A DNA stretch of 40,542 bases from Defluviitaleaceae bacterium (lineage in GTDB: Bacteria > Bacillota > Clostridia > Lachnospirales > WQUN01): positions 1-40,542 of the forward strand of contig WQSG01000025.1 of assembly GCA_009788055.1 (NCBI GenBank). Reading direction: 5' to 3'. A model generated the notes under the pieces. That model was not told where the DNA came from. It worked only from the letters and a program-made list of their open reading frames with translations, and did no database searches. Of this stretch, positions 23,916-32,176 are shown in pieces; position 1 is the first letter of the stretch; each line of letters begins with the position of its first letter. Position numbers and translations under genes: made by a program.

Positions 23916-26528
23916 CTATTCCCGCAAGGTATTCAGCGGCAACGGATGCTCAGGGGCGGCATCAATGCCCAGTGCCGCGCCTATTACATCGCGGGAAACG
24001 TGTGCCGCCATCTGTGAAAAAGCGCGGGTGGAACTGAACGGCACGTTTACGTAAATTGCAATTTGCGCTTCTTCGTAAGGGGCGAACGCGCCAAACGCGG
24101 TGTGAGAAAAGCGATTGCCAACCTGTTCTGCCGTGCCTGTTTTGCCCGCAACGCGGATTGGAAAGTTGCGGAAAACCCCGATTGCCGTGCCGCCCGCGCC
24201 CGGCTCTGTTACAAGGCGCATTCCTTCGATTATAGCGTCCCATGTGGTGTCTGAAATTTCAACGGCGGTTTCTGTGGGCGTGGGCGTGTTGCGTTGAATG
24301 GGATTGCCCGCGTAGTCTTCAATCAGCCCTACAAGGCGCAAGGGGTACGTGCGTCCTCGGCTTCCGATTATCGCCATGCCACGCGCCATTTGCGCGGGGG
24401 TGTAGTCGTTGTAGCCTTGCCCGATTGTCACCTGCGCGGTGTCGCCGTCACGCCAGCGCAAATCATGCACGGATGCGTTAGGGTTAAATATTCTGCCGCG
24501 GTGAATTTTAAATTCGGGCGATGCCATGGTGTTTCCCAAATATCCTTGATTTACGAATTGCTGATGAACTTCGCCGATTTCAACGCCTGTTGGGTCGTTA
24601 AGCCCGAAGAATTCCATGTAACGGTTTAGGGTTGTGATTCCGTCCAGCGTACTGCGTGACGCATGACGCGAATTGCCAAGACGAAAGCCGCATTCCGCGA
24701 AAAAGAAATTACAGCTTACCGCAATCGCTTGCATTACGTTTATGCTTCCGTGGCCGCCGCTGTGCCAGCACCGCACGGGCGGAATGCCCGAAGCCGTATG
24801 CCGAACGCCATCGAAAATGCGAGTGTTCGGCCCGATAACGCCCTCTTCAAGAGCGGCGGCGGCGGTGAACATCTTAAATGTAGAACCGGGCGCACGAGTC
24901 TCCATAAACGGACGGTTTGTCATTGGGTGGGTGGGGTCAAGTTCGTTTATGTGGCGGAAATATTCGGCGTCAAAGGTATTCACCAGCCTGTTATTGTCAT
25001 AGGACGGGTACGAAACCGCCGCCAGAACATCCCCCGTGTGAATGCACGTTACCACTACAGAACCCGTGGAAGGGTCCATATTAAACATCTGCGGGGTAAG
25101 TTCGCGGGAACGTATTTTTTCTATGAGAACATCCTGCGCCGTTCGCGGGCGGGAAATAAGTTGCTCTGCGATTTCGCCGTAGGGGTCAGAAATTTGCTCC
25201 GTGCCGATTAGCGTAAGCAACATTTTTGCGGGCGAAATAAAACCTTCACGTATTCCTTCTATTAGAATGCTCTGGATTCGCTCTTCGCTTTCGCGGCGGG
25301 CGGTAGCTTCGGGATACCGCGCCAGAATATATTGACGCATTGCAAAAGCCGCGTTATCAGGCTCGGCGTCCAACACGCGCCGAATATTCAAATTATGCCC
25401 GCGCATGAAAGACATAAACGCCGCCTCGGGCGTGGTCATTTGGTCACGCGGGATATTGCGCAAAGTTAGCCGCCTGATTAGTGCTTCACTTAACGCTTCC
25501 TCCAAAATGTGAAACGCCGCCATTTGCAGTTCAAGGTCAATTGTAAGAAAAACTCGATTGCCCGGCTCGGGGTAACTGTCCCACGTTGGAGCGGAAACAC
25601 GCCGCCCCGCAGAATTTACTTCAAAGGTCTGTTGCCCTGATGTTCCGCGCAGATGATGTTCCATGGAAAGTTCCAGCCCTGCCCGCCCGAACAAGTCTTC
25701 CGCAGTGTAACCGCGATGAGTGTTACGCGCAAGCTGTTCCGCCGTAATCGGACGCAGATATCCCACCATATGCGACACATATCGCCCCGCAGGATACTTG
25801 CGCAAAGTTTTAATATCCGTAAAAACCGCGCCGAACATCAAATTCTGCTCTTCAATTGCCGCGATTGTTTTTGCAGAAATATCATATGCCACAACAAAAG
25901 GAACGGGCGTGTAATTGCTCCAGTCCAAGAGCCGTTGATAGAAAATTGGTGCGCGTAAATTCATAACACGCCGCGCATCTTCGTTGGAAAGTTCTTCGCA
26001 AATGCCGAACTGGTCGCGCAAGAAGTACCATGTTTCCTCCGCAGTAGCATATCGCGGATTAGGCACTGCCATATCTTCCTTCCAACGAAATTCTTGCCGC
26101 GCTATGTTTGCTTCCGACGGCCCCGTAAACAAAAACTCAAAGGGTTCTTCCCGCGAGATTGGGAAATCGTCCACATATTGCTCGCCGTTTCGTTCGAACA
26201 AAAGTGCAAGTTCAAGCAAGGCCTCATTGGTAATCACGACACTTGGGTCAAGTTTCGCAACAAAAACAGGGACGTTTACCGCAAGCGGCCGCCCGTGTCT
26301 GTCGTAAATTGTGCCGCGCCGCGCCGCAACAGAACGCGTTACAAAACGCGACTGCGGCGGTGCCGCAACAAATGTATCCGCCATAACAATTTGCAATTCA
26401 AAAAGCTGTGCAAGCAATACATAAAAAAGCACCACCGCAACAAGAACCAGCCACAAAATACGGTTGGTTAAAAAGCGGCTTAGTACCCGCCAAACATCGC
26501 GCGATAATTCTTTAAGTTCAAATCTCAA
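23916..26528 (-). CDS. mrdA: Penicillin-binding protein 2, class B transpeptidase of the elongasome
   Basis: PBP2 cross-links peptidoglycan together with RodA. One transmembrane anchor (about 25-45) is followed by the dimerisation domain (RRGTIYDRHGRPLAVN) and the transpeptidase domain. Active-site motifs, numbered from an upstream GTG at 26543, are STFK (554-557), SCN (610-612) and KTGT (801-804). Between the two domains is a helical insert of about 130 residues (about 345-480), which makes the protein longer than enterobacterial PBP2. I prefer the TTG start at 26528 because GAGGTG lies seven bases upstream within the end of mreD; the GTG at 26543 lacks a ribosome site. Confidence 0.95.
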   Translation of the reverse strand: MRFELKELSRDVWRVLSRFLTNRILWLVLVAVVLFYVLLAQLFELQIVMADTFVAAPPQSRFVTRSVAARRGTIYDRHGRPLAVNVPVFVAKLDPSVVITNEALLELALLFERNGEQYVDDFPISREEPFEFLFTGPSEANIARQEFRWKEDMAVPNPRYATAEETWYFLRDQFGICEELSNEDARRVMNLRAPIFYQRLLDWSNYTPVPFVVAYDISAKTIAAIEEQNLMFGAVFTDIKTLRKYPAGRYVSHMVGYLRPITAEQLARNTHRGYTAEDLFGRAGLELSMEHHLRGTSGQQTFEVNSAGRRVSAPTWDSYPEPGNRVFLTIDLELQMAAFHILEEALSEALIRRLTLRNIPRDQMTTPEAAFMSFMRGHNLNIRRVLDAEPDNAAFAMRQYILARYPEATARRESEERIQSILIEGIREGFISPAKMLLTLIGTEQISDPYGEIAEQLISRPRTAQDVLIEKIRSRELTPQMFNMDPSTGSVVVTCIHTGDVLAAVSYPSYDNNRLVNTFDAEYFRHINELDPTHPMTNRPFMETRAPGSTFKMFTAAAALEEGVIGPNTRIFDGVRHTASGIPPVRCWHSGGHGSINVMQAIAVSCNFFFAECGFRLGNSRHASRSTLDGITTLNRYMEFFGLNDPTGVEIGEVHQQFVNQGYLGNTMASPEFKIHRGRIFNPNASVHDLRWRDGDTAQVTIGQGYNDYTPAQMARGMAIIGSRGRTYPLRLVGLIEDYAGNPIQRNTPTPTETAVEISDTTWDAIIEGMRLVTEPGAGGTAIGVFRNFPIRVAGKTGTAEQVGNRFSHTAFGAFAPYEEAQIAIYVNVPFSSTRAFSQMAAHVSRDVIGAALGIDAAPEHPLPLNTLRE

Positions 26529-27030
26529 GCCCGAACACCTCACGCTTTTCTATCCGTGAATTTACAAAATGAAGGAACGCATACAGCGGAACAGACAAAC
26601 TTGCGGTATAAATCGTTTTAGGCAGAATAATCGTTCTAAAATACAGCCAAAAATTCAACTGCCCAAACACCATAATAGACGTAATATACAATACAAACTG
26701 ATACATCAAACTTACACCAACCACCACAAAAAACGGCAAAAAGTAATTATCCTTAAAAAAATCTCTAAACGGCTTGCCGCAAACATATCCCGTCAAAAAA
26801 CCCAACAGGGAAAACAGCCCCACAAACAGCCCGCTTTGCAAATCCTGAACCAGACCCACGACAAAGCCAAAAATCGCGCCCTCAATATCGCCCCGCAACA
26901 CCGCATAGCTAACAATAAGCACCAGTGCGGTATCGGGCGTAACAGCCATAATTGCAAAGTGCGGAAACAACGTACTCTGCAAAACAAAATTTACAATAAT
27001 CAACAGACCCATAACAATTATTCGTATCAC
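26518..27030 (-). CDS. mreD: MreD, rod-shape-determining membrane protein
   Basis: A 170-residue protein with about five transmembrane helices, part of the MreBCD elongation complex. Motifs include HFAIMAVTPDTALVLIVSYAVLRGD and GFVVGLVQDL, typical of MreD. The start is GTG at 27030 with GAGGT seven bases upstream. It is separated from mreC by about 1.5 kb of accessory DNA, whereas these genes are normally adjacent. It overlaps mrdA at its 3' end. Confidence 0.9.
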   Translation of the reverse strand: MIRIIVMGLLIIVNFVLQSTLFPHFAIMAVTPDTALVLIVSYAVLRGDIEGAIFGFVVGLVQDLQSGLFVGLFSLLGFLTGYVCGKPFRDFFKDNYFLPFFVVVGVSLMYQFVLYITSIMVFGQLNFWLYFRTIILPKTIYTASLSVPLYAFLHFVNSRIEKREVFGLEI

Positions 27031-27051
27031 ACTTCATACCTCATTTTTTGA

Positions 27052-27165
27052 AGAAAGACCTTGGGGGCGTTGCCCCCAATTCCCCCACAAGGGGAGTGAA
27101 AGCTTCCCACCTTCGGCGGGAACGGCTCTTCAAGCCGCCGGCTTTCGCCGGGCTATACTTGCCCC
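27052..27165. repeat. GC-rich multi-hairpin element upstream of mreD
   Basis: Plus-strand GACCTTGGGGGCGTTGCCCC begins the first hairpin (27059-27079), followed by ATTCCCCC. Further stems follow, such as CCCACC/GGCGGG (27108-27122) and GCCGGC/GCCGGG near 27140-27155. The GACCTTGGGGG start is the same as in family B. It fills the gap between mreD and the island; no gene is seen in it. Confidence 0.65.
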
Positions 27166-27172
27166 TATATTT

Positions 27173-27611
27173 TTAAAATTCTTGGTTTCTTAAATTGTCG
27201 TGATAATATTGCATGACTTTTTTGAAATCTTCTTCGTGTTTTTTATCTTCGCTGGTGGCGGTTATGATTAAGGCGCGGGTAAATAATAATCTGTCCAAGG
27301 ATATTACATACATTGACGAAACATCAACAGCGTCTTTCAAGAAAAATTCGTAATCGAATAAATGTATACTGCGCCACATCTCAATGTCATCTATTGTAAC
27401 GCCCAAGTCCCCCCGGATGTCTCTCCTGTTATCTGGGTACTTTGCGGATATTTTTTTGGTAATCTTCATTGCAAATTACGAGGTCAATATCCGCACCTTT
27501 TCGCATACCGTAAAACTCCATTGCTTTGCCGCCAATGATTATCGGCTTTCTAGTAAATGTTAAATTACGCGCCGAAATCTTATTTTCGATTTCTTCAATT
27601 ATATTGTTCAC
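27173..27611 (-). pseudogene. Nucleotidyltransferase-fold protein, frameshifted in an A7 run
   Basis: From GTG 27611 (GGAGG seven bases upstream) the frame reads MNNIIEEIENKISARN, then IIIGGKAMEFYG and RKGADIDLVI. These are the G-G and D-x-D signatures of MNT/AbiEii-type nucleotidyltransferases. At 27451-27457 a run of seven As shifts the frame. Removing one A joins DYQK to ISAKYPDNRRDIRGDLGVTIDD and continues to the stop at 27173, giving one protein of about 145 residues. As written, two fragments result (to TAA in the first frame, and an ATG-led 98-residue frame from 27469). It may be a real mutation, a phase-variable tract or a sequencing error. Confidence 0.75.
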
Positions 27612-27636
27612 GGATATTCCTCCAAAACGCCCAGCC

Positions 27637-27894
27637 TTATTGTGTCGACGCAAACTCTCTAAATCGCTTTAATGCGTTTATAACGGTTCCATGTGATTGC
27701 TTGCCGAAATCTTCTTTTTCTCCGCCGATATCATAAAGGTCAACAACTGCATTAACATTTTCGGCAAGTTTTGCCCATGTTAGCTGTTCTTGTTTGCATA
27801 CTTTATCAATGCTCTTGACATAGCCATAAACGGTTGATGGATTCCCCTTCTCAGTAGTTTGCTTGTATCCTATGTTAATCAGATAAGATTCAAA
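27637..27894 (-). pseudogene. Orphan 85-codon coding remnant without a start codon
   Basis: Directly after the PIN-toxin stop and in the same frame, 85 sense codons run to TAA at 27637. They encode FESYLINIGYKQTTEKG, STVYGYVKSIDKVCKQE and FGKQSHGTVINALKRFREF, protein-like sequence with alternating helices. There is no ATG, GTG or TTG before the conserved-looking part. It looks like the body of a gene whose 5' end was lost when it became joined to the PIN gene; suppression of the TAA would produce a fusion. It ends 26 bases before the nucleotidyltransferase GTG, so the two were probably an operon. Confidence 0.6.
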
Positions 27895-28326
27895 TTATTC
27901 TTTCATGAGTACTGCCATATCTGCGTCATCTCCTCGTTGAGTACGTTTATTCTCGGGGTGTTGCTTAATTTTTGATAAAAGTTTTTTATCAAATGTAAAT
28001 ACTTTTGCATCCTTTACAACGTGATAGGCGTACAGTAACGTATCTACAAAATCTAATCCGGATTGGCTGAACGTTTCTAATGCCAAAACAACAACGTCTC
28101 TATCCTGTGTCTTTACATTTTCTAAATCTAAAAACAGTATAAGAACCTCGTGAATTTCCGTTCTGGGCAACTTATAAACTTTATCAAGAACATAGACAAC
28201 CTCGGCAAGCACTTCATTTCGTATGGTAACTACGTTATCCTTTAGAAGTTCATCCACTTGGTCAGCCATTTCCTCGTTATCGTATAGAATATATCGAAGT
28301 ATGACATTTGCATCAACTAACAACAT
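27895..28326 (-). CDS. PIN-domain toxin (VapC-like ribonuclease)
   Basis: About 143 residues from ATG 28326 (MLLVDANVILRY). Acidic residues of the PIN active site are present: Asp in LLVDAN, Glu in NEVLAEVVYVL, Asp in LDFVDTLLYAY and Asp in FTFDKKL. PIN toxins cleave RNA using Mg2+ held by these residues. The start overlaps the end of the antitoxin gene. An upstream in-frame ATG at 28389 would add a basic extension within the antitoxin gene and is less likely. Part of the island between mreC and mreD. Confidence 0.85.
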   Translation of the reverse strand: MLLVDANVILRYILYDNEEMADQVDELLKDNVVTIRNEVLAEVVYVLDKVYKLPRTEIHEVLILFLDLENVKTQDRDVVVLALETFSQSGLDFVDTLLYAYHVVKDAKVFTFDKKLLSKIKQHPENKRTQRGDDADMAVLMKE

Positions 28327-28546
28327 ATTTATCTTTAACCGCCTCTCCCCATGCTTCTTTTTCAATCGGTATAAGTTCCGGATTAGCATACTGATTAATA
28401 ATACCTTTAATACTCTTGCGCCCGCTTGGAATGGGCTTTTCGCAGAGTATGATTATTTTGACATCAGAAGAAAACCCTTGGAGGTATTCGCCGGGAATAT
28501 CAATTTTGCCGTCTTTCACCTTGGTATGAAATTCAACAGCATACAC
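28313..28546 (-). CDS. Antitoxin of the PIN-domain toxin
   Basis: About 77 residues from a GTG at 28546, ten bases after AAAGGAG; an ATG at 28588 has no ribosome site. The N-terminus, YAVEFHTKVKDGKIDIPGEYLQGF, has the G-x-I-x-I-P pattern of AbrB-like antitoxins that accompany PIN toxins in Firmicutes; the C-terminus (ELIPIEKEAWGEAVKDK) would bind the toxin. It overlaps the PIN gene start. Together they are a probable type II toxin-antitoxin module. Confidence 0.75.
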   Translation of the reverse strand: MYAVEFHTKVKDGKIDIPGEYLQGFSSDVKIIILCEKPIPSGRKSIKGIINQYANPELIPIEKEAWGEAVKDKYVVS

Positions 28547-28603
28547 AACATACCAACTCCTTTGGTTTAATTTTTTGCCGTAATACAAAAAAACTATAGA
28601 AAT

Positions 28604-29473
28604 TTACTCCGCATCCCTTCGCATATCGCGGATGGTTTGGCCGTCGCTGAAAACTTGGTTGATGACAAGCACCATTTCCAGATTTGCGAGGTTTGCGGCG
28701 GGGCGGATTATGGCGTGGCGTGTTAGGCCGTCGGGGTTGGTGTGGATGGATTGAACTTCGCCGAGGAGAAGGCCTGCGGGGAATACGGAACTATCGGTAG
28801 AGGTGAGGATTTCATCGCCCGGCATTATTTGGGCATGGGCTTCTATGTGGTTCATGCGAAGAAGGCCTTGTTGCATTAGGGAGATGTCGCCGGTTGCAAT
28901 GCCGAAATCGTCTGTGCGGGAAGCGGTTACGGCGGCGTAAAATCGGCTGTCTAAAACGGATACGAATTGGGAGGATGTTGGATTTACATAACGAACTACG
29001 CCCGCAAGGCCGCCGTCTGCGATTATTGGCATCCATGGTTCTACGCCGTCGTTTGCGCCACGGTCTATGCGGAAGCTACGGTACCAGTTGTTTGGGTCTT
29101 GCGCGATTACTCGTGCGCCCATGGTGGGTAGGTGTGAATATTGTTGGTGCATATTTAATGCGGCGTTTAGCATTGCGTTTTCTTCCGCCGCAAGGGAAAG
29201 CCGATGGTTTTCAAATTCCAAGCGATTGATTTCGGCTTGAAGTTCGCGGTTTTGGACGATTAGGTGCTGGTTGTTCGCAATTGCGGAAAAATTGCCGCTA
29301 ACCCAAGAAACAGCGGAGTTTAGCCCGCTTTGCATTGGCGTTACAACATACGAAAGCCCGCCGGATACTATGTTTGAACCAATCCCGGGGCTTATGGTTA
29401 AAATGATTGCGATAACACAAATACCTATGCCGGACAGCAAAAAAGCCCGCCTGTGATTTTCCAAAAATTCCAT
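28604..29473 (-). CDS. mreC: MreC, rod-shape-determining protein
   Basis: A bitopic membrane protein of 289 residues: a transmembrane helix (about 10-30), a coiled coil (about 65-100: LIVQNRELQAEINRLEFENHRLSL), then the extracellular beta-barrel domain (GARVIAQDPNNWYRSFRIDRGANDGV, MPIIADGGLAGVV). MreC links MreB filaments to PBP2/RodA. GAGGTAGCA precedes the ATG and overlaps the mreB stop. The island starts 15 bases after its stop. Confidence 0.95.
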   Translation of the reverse strand: MEFLENHRRAFLLSGIGICVIAIILTISPGIGSNIVSGGLSYVVTPMQSGLNSAVSWVSGNFSAIANNQHLIVQNRELQAEINRLEFENHRLSLAAEENAMLNAALNMHQQYSHLPTMGARVIAQDPNNWYRSFRIDRGANDGVEPWMPIIADGGLAGVVRYVNPTSSQFVSVLDSRFYAAVTASRTDDFGIATGDISLMQQGLLRMNHIEAHAQIMPGDEILTSTDSSVFPAGLLLGEVQSIHTNPDGLTRHAIIRPAANLANLEMVLVINQVFSDGQTIRDMRRDAE

Positions 29474-29475
29474 TG

Positions 29476-30504
29476 CTACCTCTTCATTTTTCCATGGGTG
29501 ACAAGTACCCCCTGCAACTGTTTGAAATGCTCCAACACAAGCCCCGTTCCCAGTGCCACGCAGTTTAGCGGTTCGTCTGCGATAATTGTGTTAATGCCCG
29601 TTTCCAGCCGGATTAATTCGTCCAGCCCTTTTAGTAATGCGCCGCCGCCCGCAAGGGAAATGCCCGACGCCATTACGTCTGAGGCGAGTTCGGGCGGGGT
29701 TTTTTCAAGGGTAAGTTTTATCGCGTCTATGATTTTGCCCACGGGTTCGTCCAGCGCGTTTTTTGCGTCTTCTTCCGTAAGCGTTACCGTGCGCGGCAAA
29801 CCCGAAACCAAATCGCGCCCGCGAACGGGCATGGAATTGCTCTTGTCGGGATTATATACGCAGCCTATGTTAATTTTAATGTCCTCGGCGGTGCGGTCGC
29901 CAATGGCAAGCCCGAACTCGCGCCGAACAAAATTGATTATGGTATTGTCAAGTTCGTCGCCCGCCGTGTGCAGTGACTTGCTTGTTACAACCCCGCACAA
30001 CGAAATTACCGCAACTTCGCTTGTTCCGCCGCCGATGTCAACTATCATGCTTCCCGTGGGTTCGGAAACGGGTAAGCCCGCGCCAATCGCCGCCGCCATT
30101 GGCTCTTCAATCAGCCCCACGCATCTTGCGGGAACGCCTGCGGAAATCGTTGCCTCTTCTATTGCGCGTTTTTCAACCTCTGTCACGCCGCTGGGTACGC
30201 ACACAACAACGTGCGGCTTACGCGCAAACAGACGCTTTCCACGCGCCTTGCTGATGAAATACTTTAACATGGAGCGCGTTGTTGCAAAGTCTGCAATAAC
30301 GCCGTCTTTCAGCGGGCGAATGGCAACGATAGAGCCGGGTGTGCGCCCAATCATCTGCTTTGCCTCGTCTCCTACCGCCATCACCTTATTTGTTGTCGTG
30401 TTGATTGCCACAACAGAAGGCTCGTTCAAAATTATGCCCTGCCCTTTGGCAAAAACAAGTGTGTTTGCCGTGCCAAGGTCTATCCCCAAATGATGCGTAA
30501 ACAT
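29476..30504 (-). CDS. mreB: MreB, actin-like cell-shape protein
   Basis: A 342-residue actin-fold ATPase that forms membrane filaments positioning wall synthesis. Phosphate-binding and adenosine motifs are [31 protein letters not shown] and [17 protein letters not shown]. Length matches the family. GAGG lies six bases before the ATG. It is the first gene of the shape/division operon. No convincing promoter was found in the spacer 30505-30664, so readthrough from the efflux operon is possible. Confidence 0.97.
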   Translation of the reverse strand: MFTHHLGIDLGTANTLVFAKGQGIILNEPSVVAINTTTNKVMAVGDEAKQMIGRTPGSIVAIRPLKDGVIADFATTRSMLKYFISKARGKRLFARKPHVVVCVPSGVTEVEKRAIEEATISAGVPARCVGLIEEPMAAAIGAGLPVSEPTGSMIVDIGGGTSEVAVISLCGVVTSKSLHTAGDELDNTIINFVRREFGLAIGDRTAEDIKINIGCVYNPDKSNSMPVRGRDLVSGLPRTVTLTEEDAKNALDEPVGKIIDAIKLTLEKTPPELASDVMASGISLAGGGALLKGLDELIRLETGINTIIADEPLNCVALGTGLVLEHFKQLQGVLVTHGKMKR

Positions 30505-30664
30505 TTTTTTCCTCTTTCATATGTGCTTGCCTACTGTTACACAGTATTGCCGCAACAGGAAAATTTAACCACCACAAAAAAGCCTGCCCGGAAAAATTCC
30601 GAGAGCAAACATAATTATCACACAAAACGGTATTTTTTTCAAACTTTCTTTGCGGAATTGTTTA

Positions 30665-30824
30665 GACCTGTCCTGCAACCGTTCGCCGCCGTCTTTGCGG
30701 TCAAAATTCCGCAATTCTGCGTCGGTTGCTCCTAGCGAACGCTCCACGTTCGCGTCGTCGCTACCTCCTTGCCTTGCAAAATTTTGCCGCGCAAATTCGG
30801 CAACGCCCGGTTGCAGGACAGGTC
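30665..30824. repeat. 160-bp element with perfect 17-bp inverted ends
   Basis: GACCTGTCCTGCAACCG (30665-30681) is the exact reverse complement of 30808-30824. Inside, an imperfect stem pairs GCGGTCAAAATT with AATTTTGCCGC, and GCGAACG/CGTTCGC forms a 5-base-loop hairpin near 30735-30753. It begins 2 bases after the stop of the adaptor lipoprotein gene and fills half of the 322-base gap before mreB. It could be a miniature mobile element or a structured RNA; no second copy lies in this window. Confidence 0.75.
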
Positions 30825-30826
30825 TT

Positions 30827-32080
30827 TTATCTTTCTTTCACCTCAATTCTCGCGCTCATTCCTATGCGCAAATCCGAACTTGCCTGTGTTACTTGTATTT
30901 CCGTTTCAAAAGTTGGAACGGGAATAAACGGCGATGCCGACGGGCTTATTCTGCTGATAGTCCCCGTGTGCGTACCGCTTGCGCCGTCTGGAAATATGCT
31001 GACGTCCATGCCGAGCGAAATGCTTGCAATATCGTATTCGCGAAAGCCCGTTATAACGCGCAAATTTTCCGTGTCTGCCACGACGAACATAAGCCCCATG
31101 CCTATCGACCCCTCGTTTGCGATTCTCGCGGTGACGGTGCCGTCGATGGGCGCGGTTAAAATTGCGTCTTCCATTTGGCGTTCCATTAGCTGAATTGCAA
31201 TTTCCAAAGGCTCTAAATTTGCGGCAAGTTCTGCGGAAACCAAACTGCCGCGAAGCATATCAATCTCTTGGTTTGCGGCGGAAGTTGCGGCGGAAAGCAA
31301 TGCACGGGCGTTTTGCTCCGTCACGATTGCGGCGGAAAGACCCGTTCGCAATTGCTCGATTATTCGCCGCTCTGCGTCCAGTGCCGCGTCCAAAGCGCGA
31401 GATGCGTCTGCGTATTGGTTGCGAAGATGCGTGATGCCCGTCTCCGCTTGCCGCAAATCGTCGCGGGACGCCACCCCCGATTCATACAAACTTTGAACAT
31501 TTGCGAAAGTCGTTTCCATTGCGGATAACTCTGTTCGTACCGCAGTAACCCCACTCGCCGCCGCCATTACGTGCGGATTGCTTCCGTCCGCGTAATCCCG
31601 CACGGCATTATCATAATTTAATTGCGAAATCTCAAGATTTACAACCGCCCCGTTTAACGCCGCTTCCGCACCCAAAATGTGCATATTCGTATTGCGCGCA
31701 AGATTGGCTTCCGCTTCCGCCAGCATTCGCCGCGTTTCCCGAACCGCGTGTTCCGTGCCTTGGCGCGTTGCTTCCAGCGTGGCTTTTTGCTGTGCAATTG
31801 CCAATTCCAAATCGGTTGTATCCAGCACCGCCAAAACCTGTCCCGCACGCACCGCGTCACCCTCTTCCACATACACCCGCTCCACAGAAAGCCCCAACGT
31901 GCTGTACACATTTCGACTCTCAATACTTTCCACCACCCCGCGCACCGTTATCACCCTCGCACCAACAGGCGAATTTGCCTCCACCGTTCGTATAACGGGC
32001 GCAACCGCCGCCTCGGAACCGCAACCAACTAAACCCACGCCAAAAGCCACAACCATCAGCAAAACAAAAAATTTCTTCAT
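30827..32080 (-). CDS. HlyD/RND-type efflux adaptor lipoprotein
   Basis: A membrane-fusion-type adaptor of 417 residues from ATG 32080 (MKKFFVLL); an upstream ATG at 32131 would spoil the signal peptide. The lipobox VGLVGC gives Cys20. The first half of a lipoyl/barrel-sandwich domain is GLSVERVYVEEGDAVRAGQVLAVLD, followed by a long alpha-helical hairpin (about 100-270). The second lipoyl half is DAILTAPIDGTVTARIANEGSIG, then a beta-barrel. Such adaptors normally serve ABC or RND pumps; here the only pump beside it is the MATE gene upstream. Confidence 0.88.
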   Translation of the reverse strand: MKKFFVLLMVVAFGVGLVGCGSEAAVAPVIRTVEANSPVGARVITVRGVVESIESRNVYSTLGLSVERVYVEEGDAVRAGQVLAVLDTTDLELAIAQQKATLEATRQGTEHAVRETRRMLAEAEANLARNTNMHILGAEAALNGAVVNLEISQLNYDNAVRDYADGSNPHVMAAASGVTAVRTELSAMETTFANVQSLYESGVASRDDLRQAETGITHLRNQYADASRALDAALDAERRIIEQLRTGLSAAIVTEQNARALLSAATSAANQEIDMLRGSLVSAELAANLEPLEIAIQLMERQMEDAILTAPIDGTVTARIANEGSIGMGLMFVVADTENLRVITGFREYDIASISLGMDVSIFPDGASGTHTGTISRISPSASPFIPVPTFETEIQVTQASSDLRIGMSARIEVKER

Positions 32081-32097
32081 GCCAAACCATTCCTCTC

Positions 32098-32172
32098 CAA
32101 AGTTAAAGTTTTTTGTCGAACTTTTTTTCAAAAAAGTTCGTGGGGGTTCGGGGGCAACGCCCCCGAGAACTC
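32098..32172 (-). repeat. Family A multi-hairpin repeat, copy
   Basis: On the minus strand, starting five bases after the MATE stop: CGGGGGC/GCCCCCG hairpin, AACCCCC, hairpin GAACTTTTTT/AAAAAAGTTC, then AAAACTTTAACTTT. The order and spacing match 19843-19916, in the opposite genomic orientation. Confidence 0.8.
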
Positions 32173-32176
32173 ACCC

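Noticed and set aside
29453..30493. Long plus-strand open frame opposite mreB
   Set aside because: Ser/Pro-rich mirror of a clear mreB gene, with no recognisable domain.
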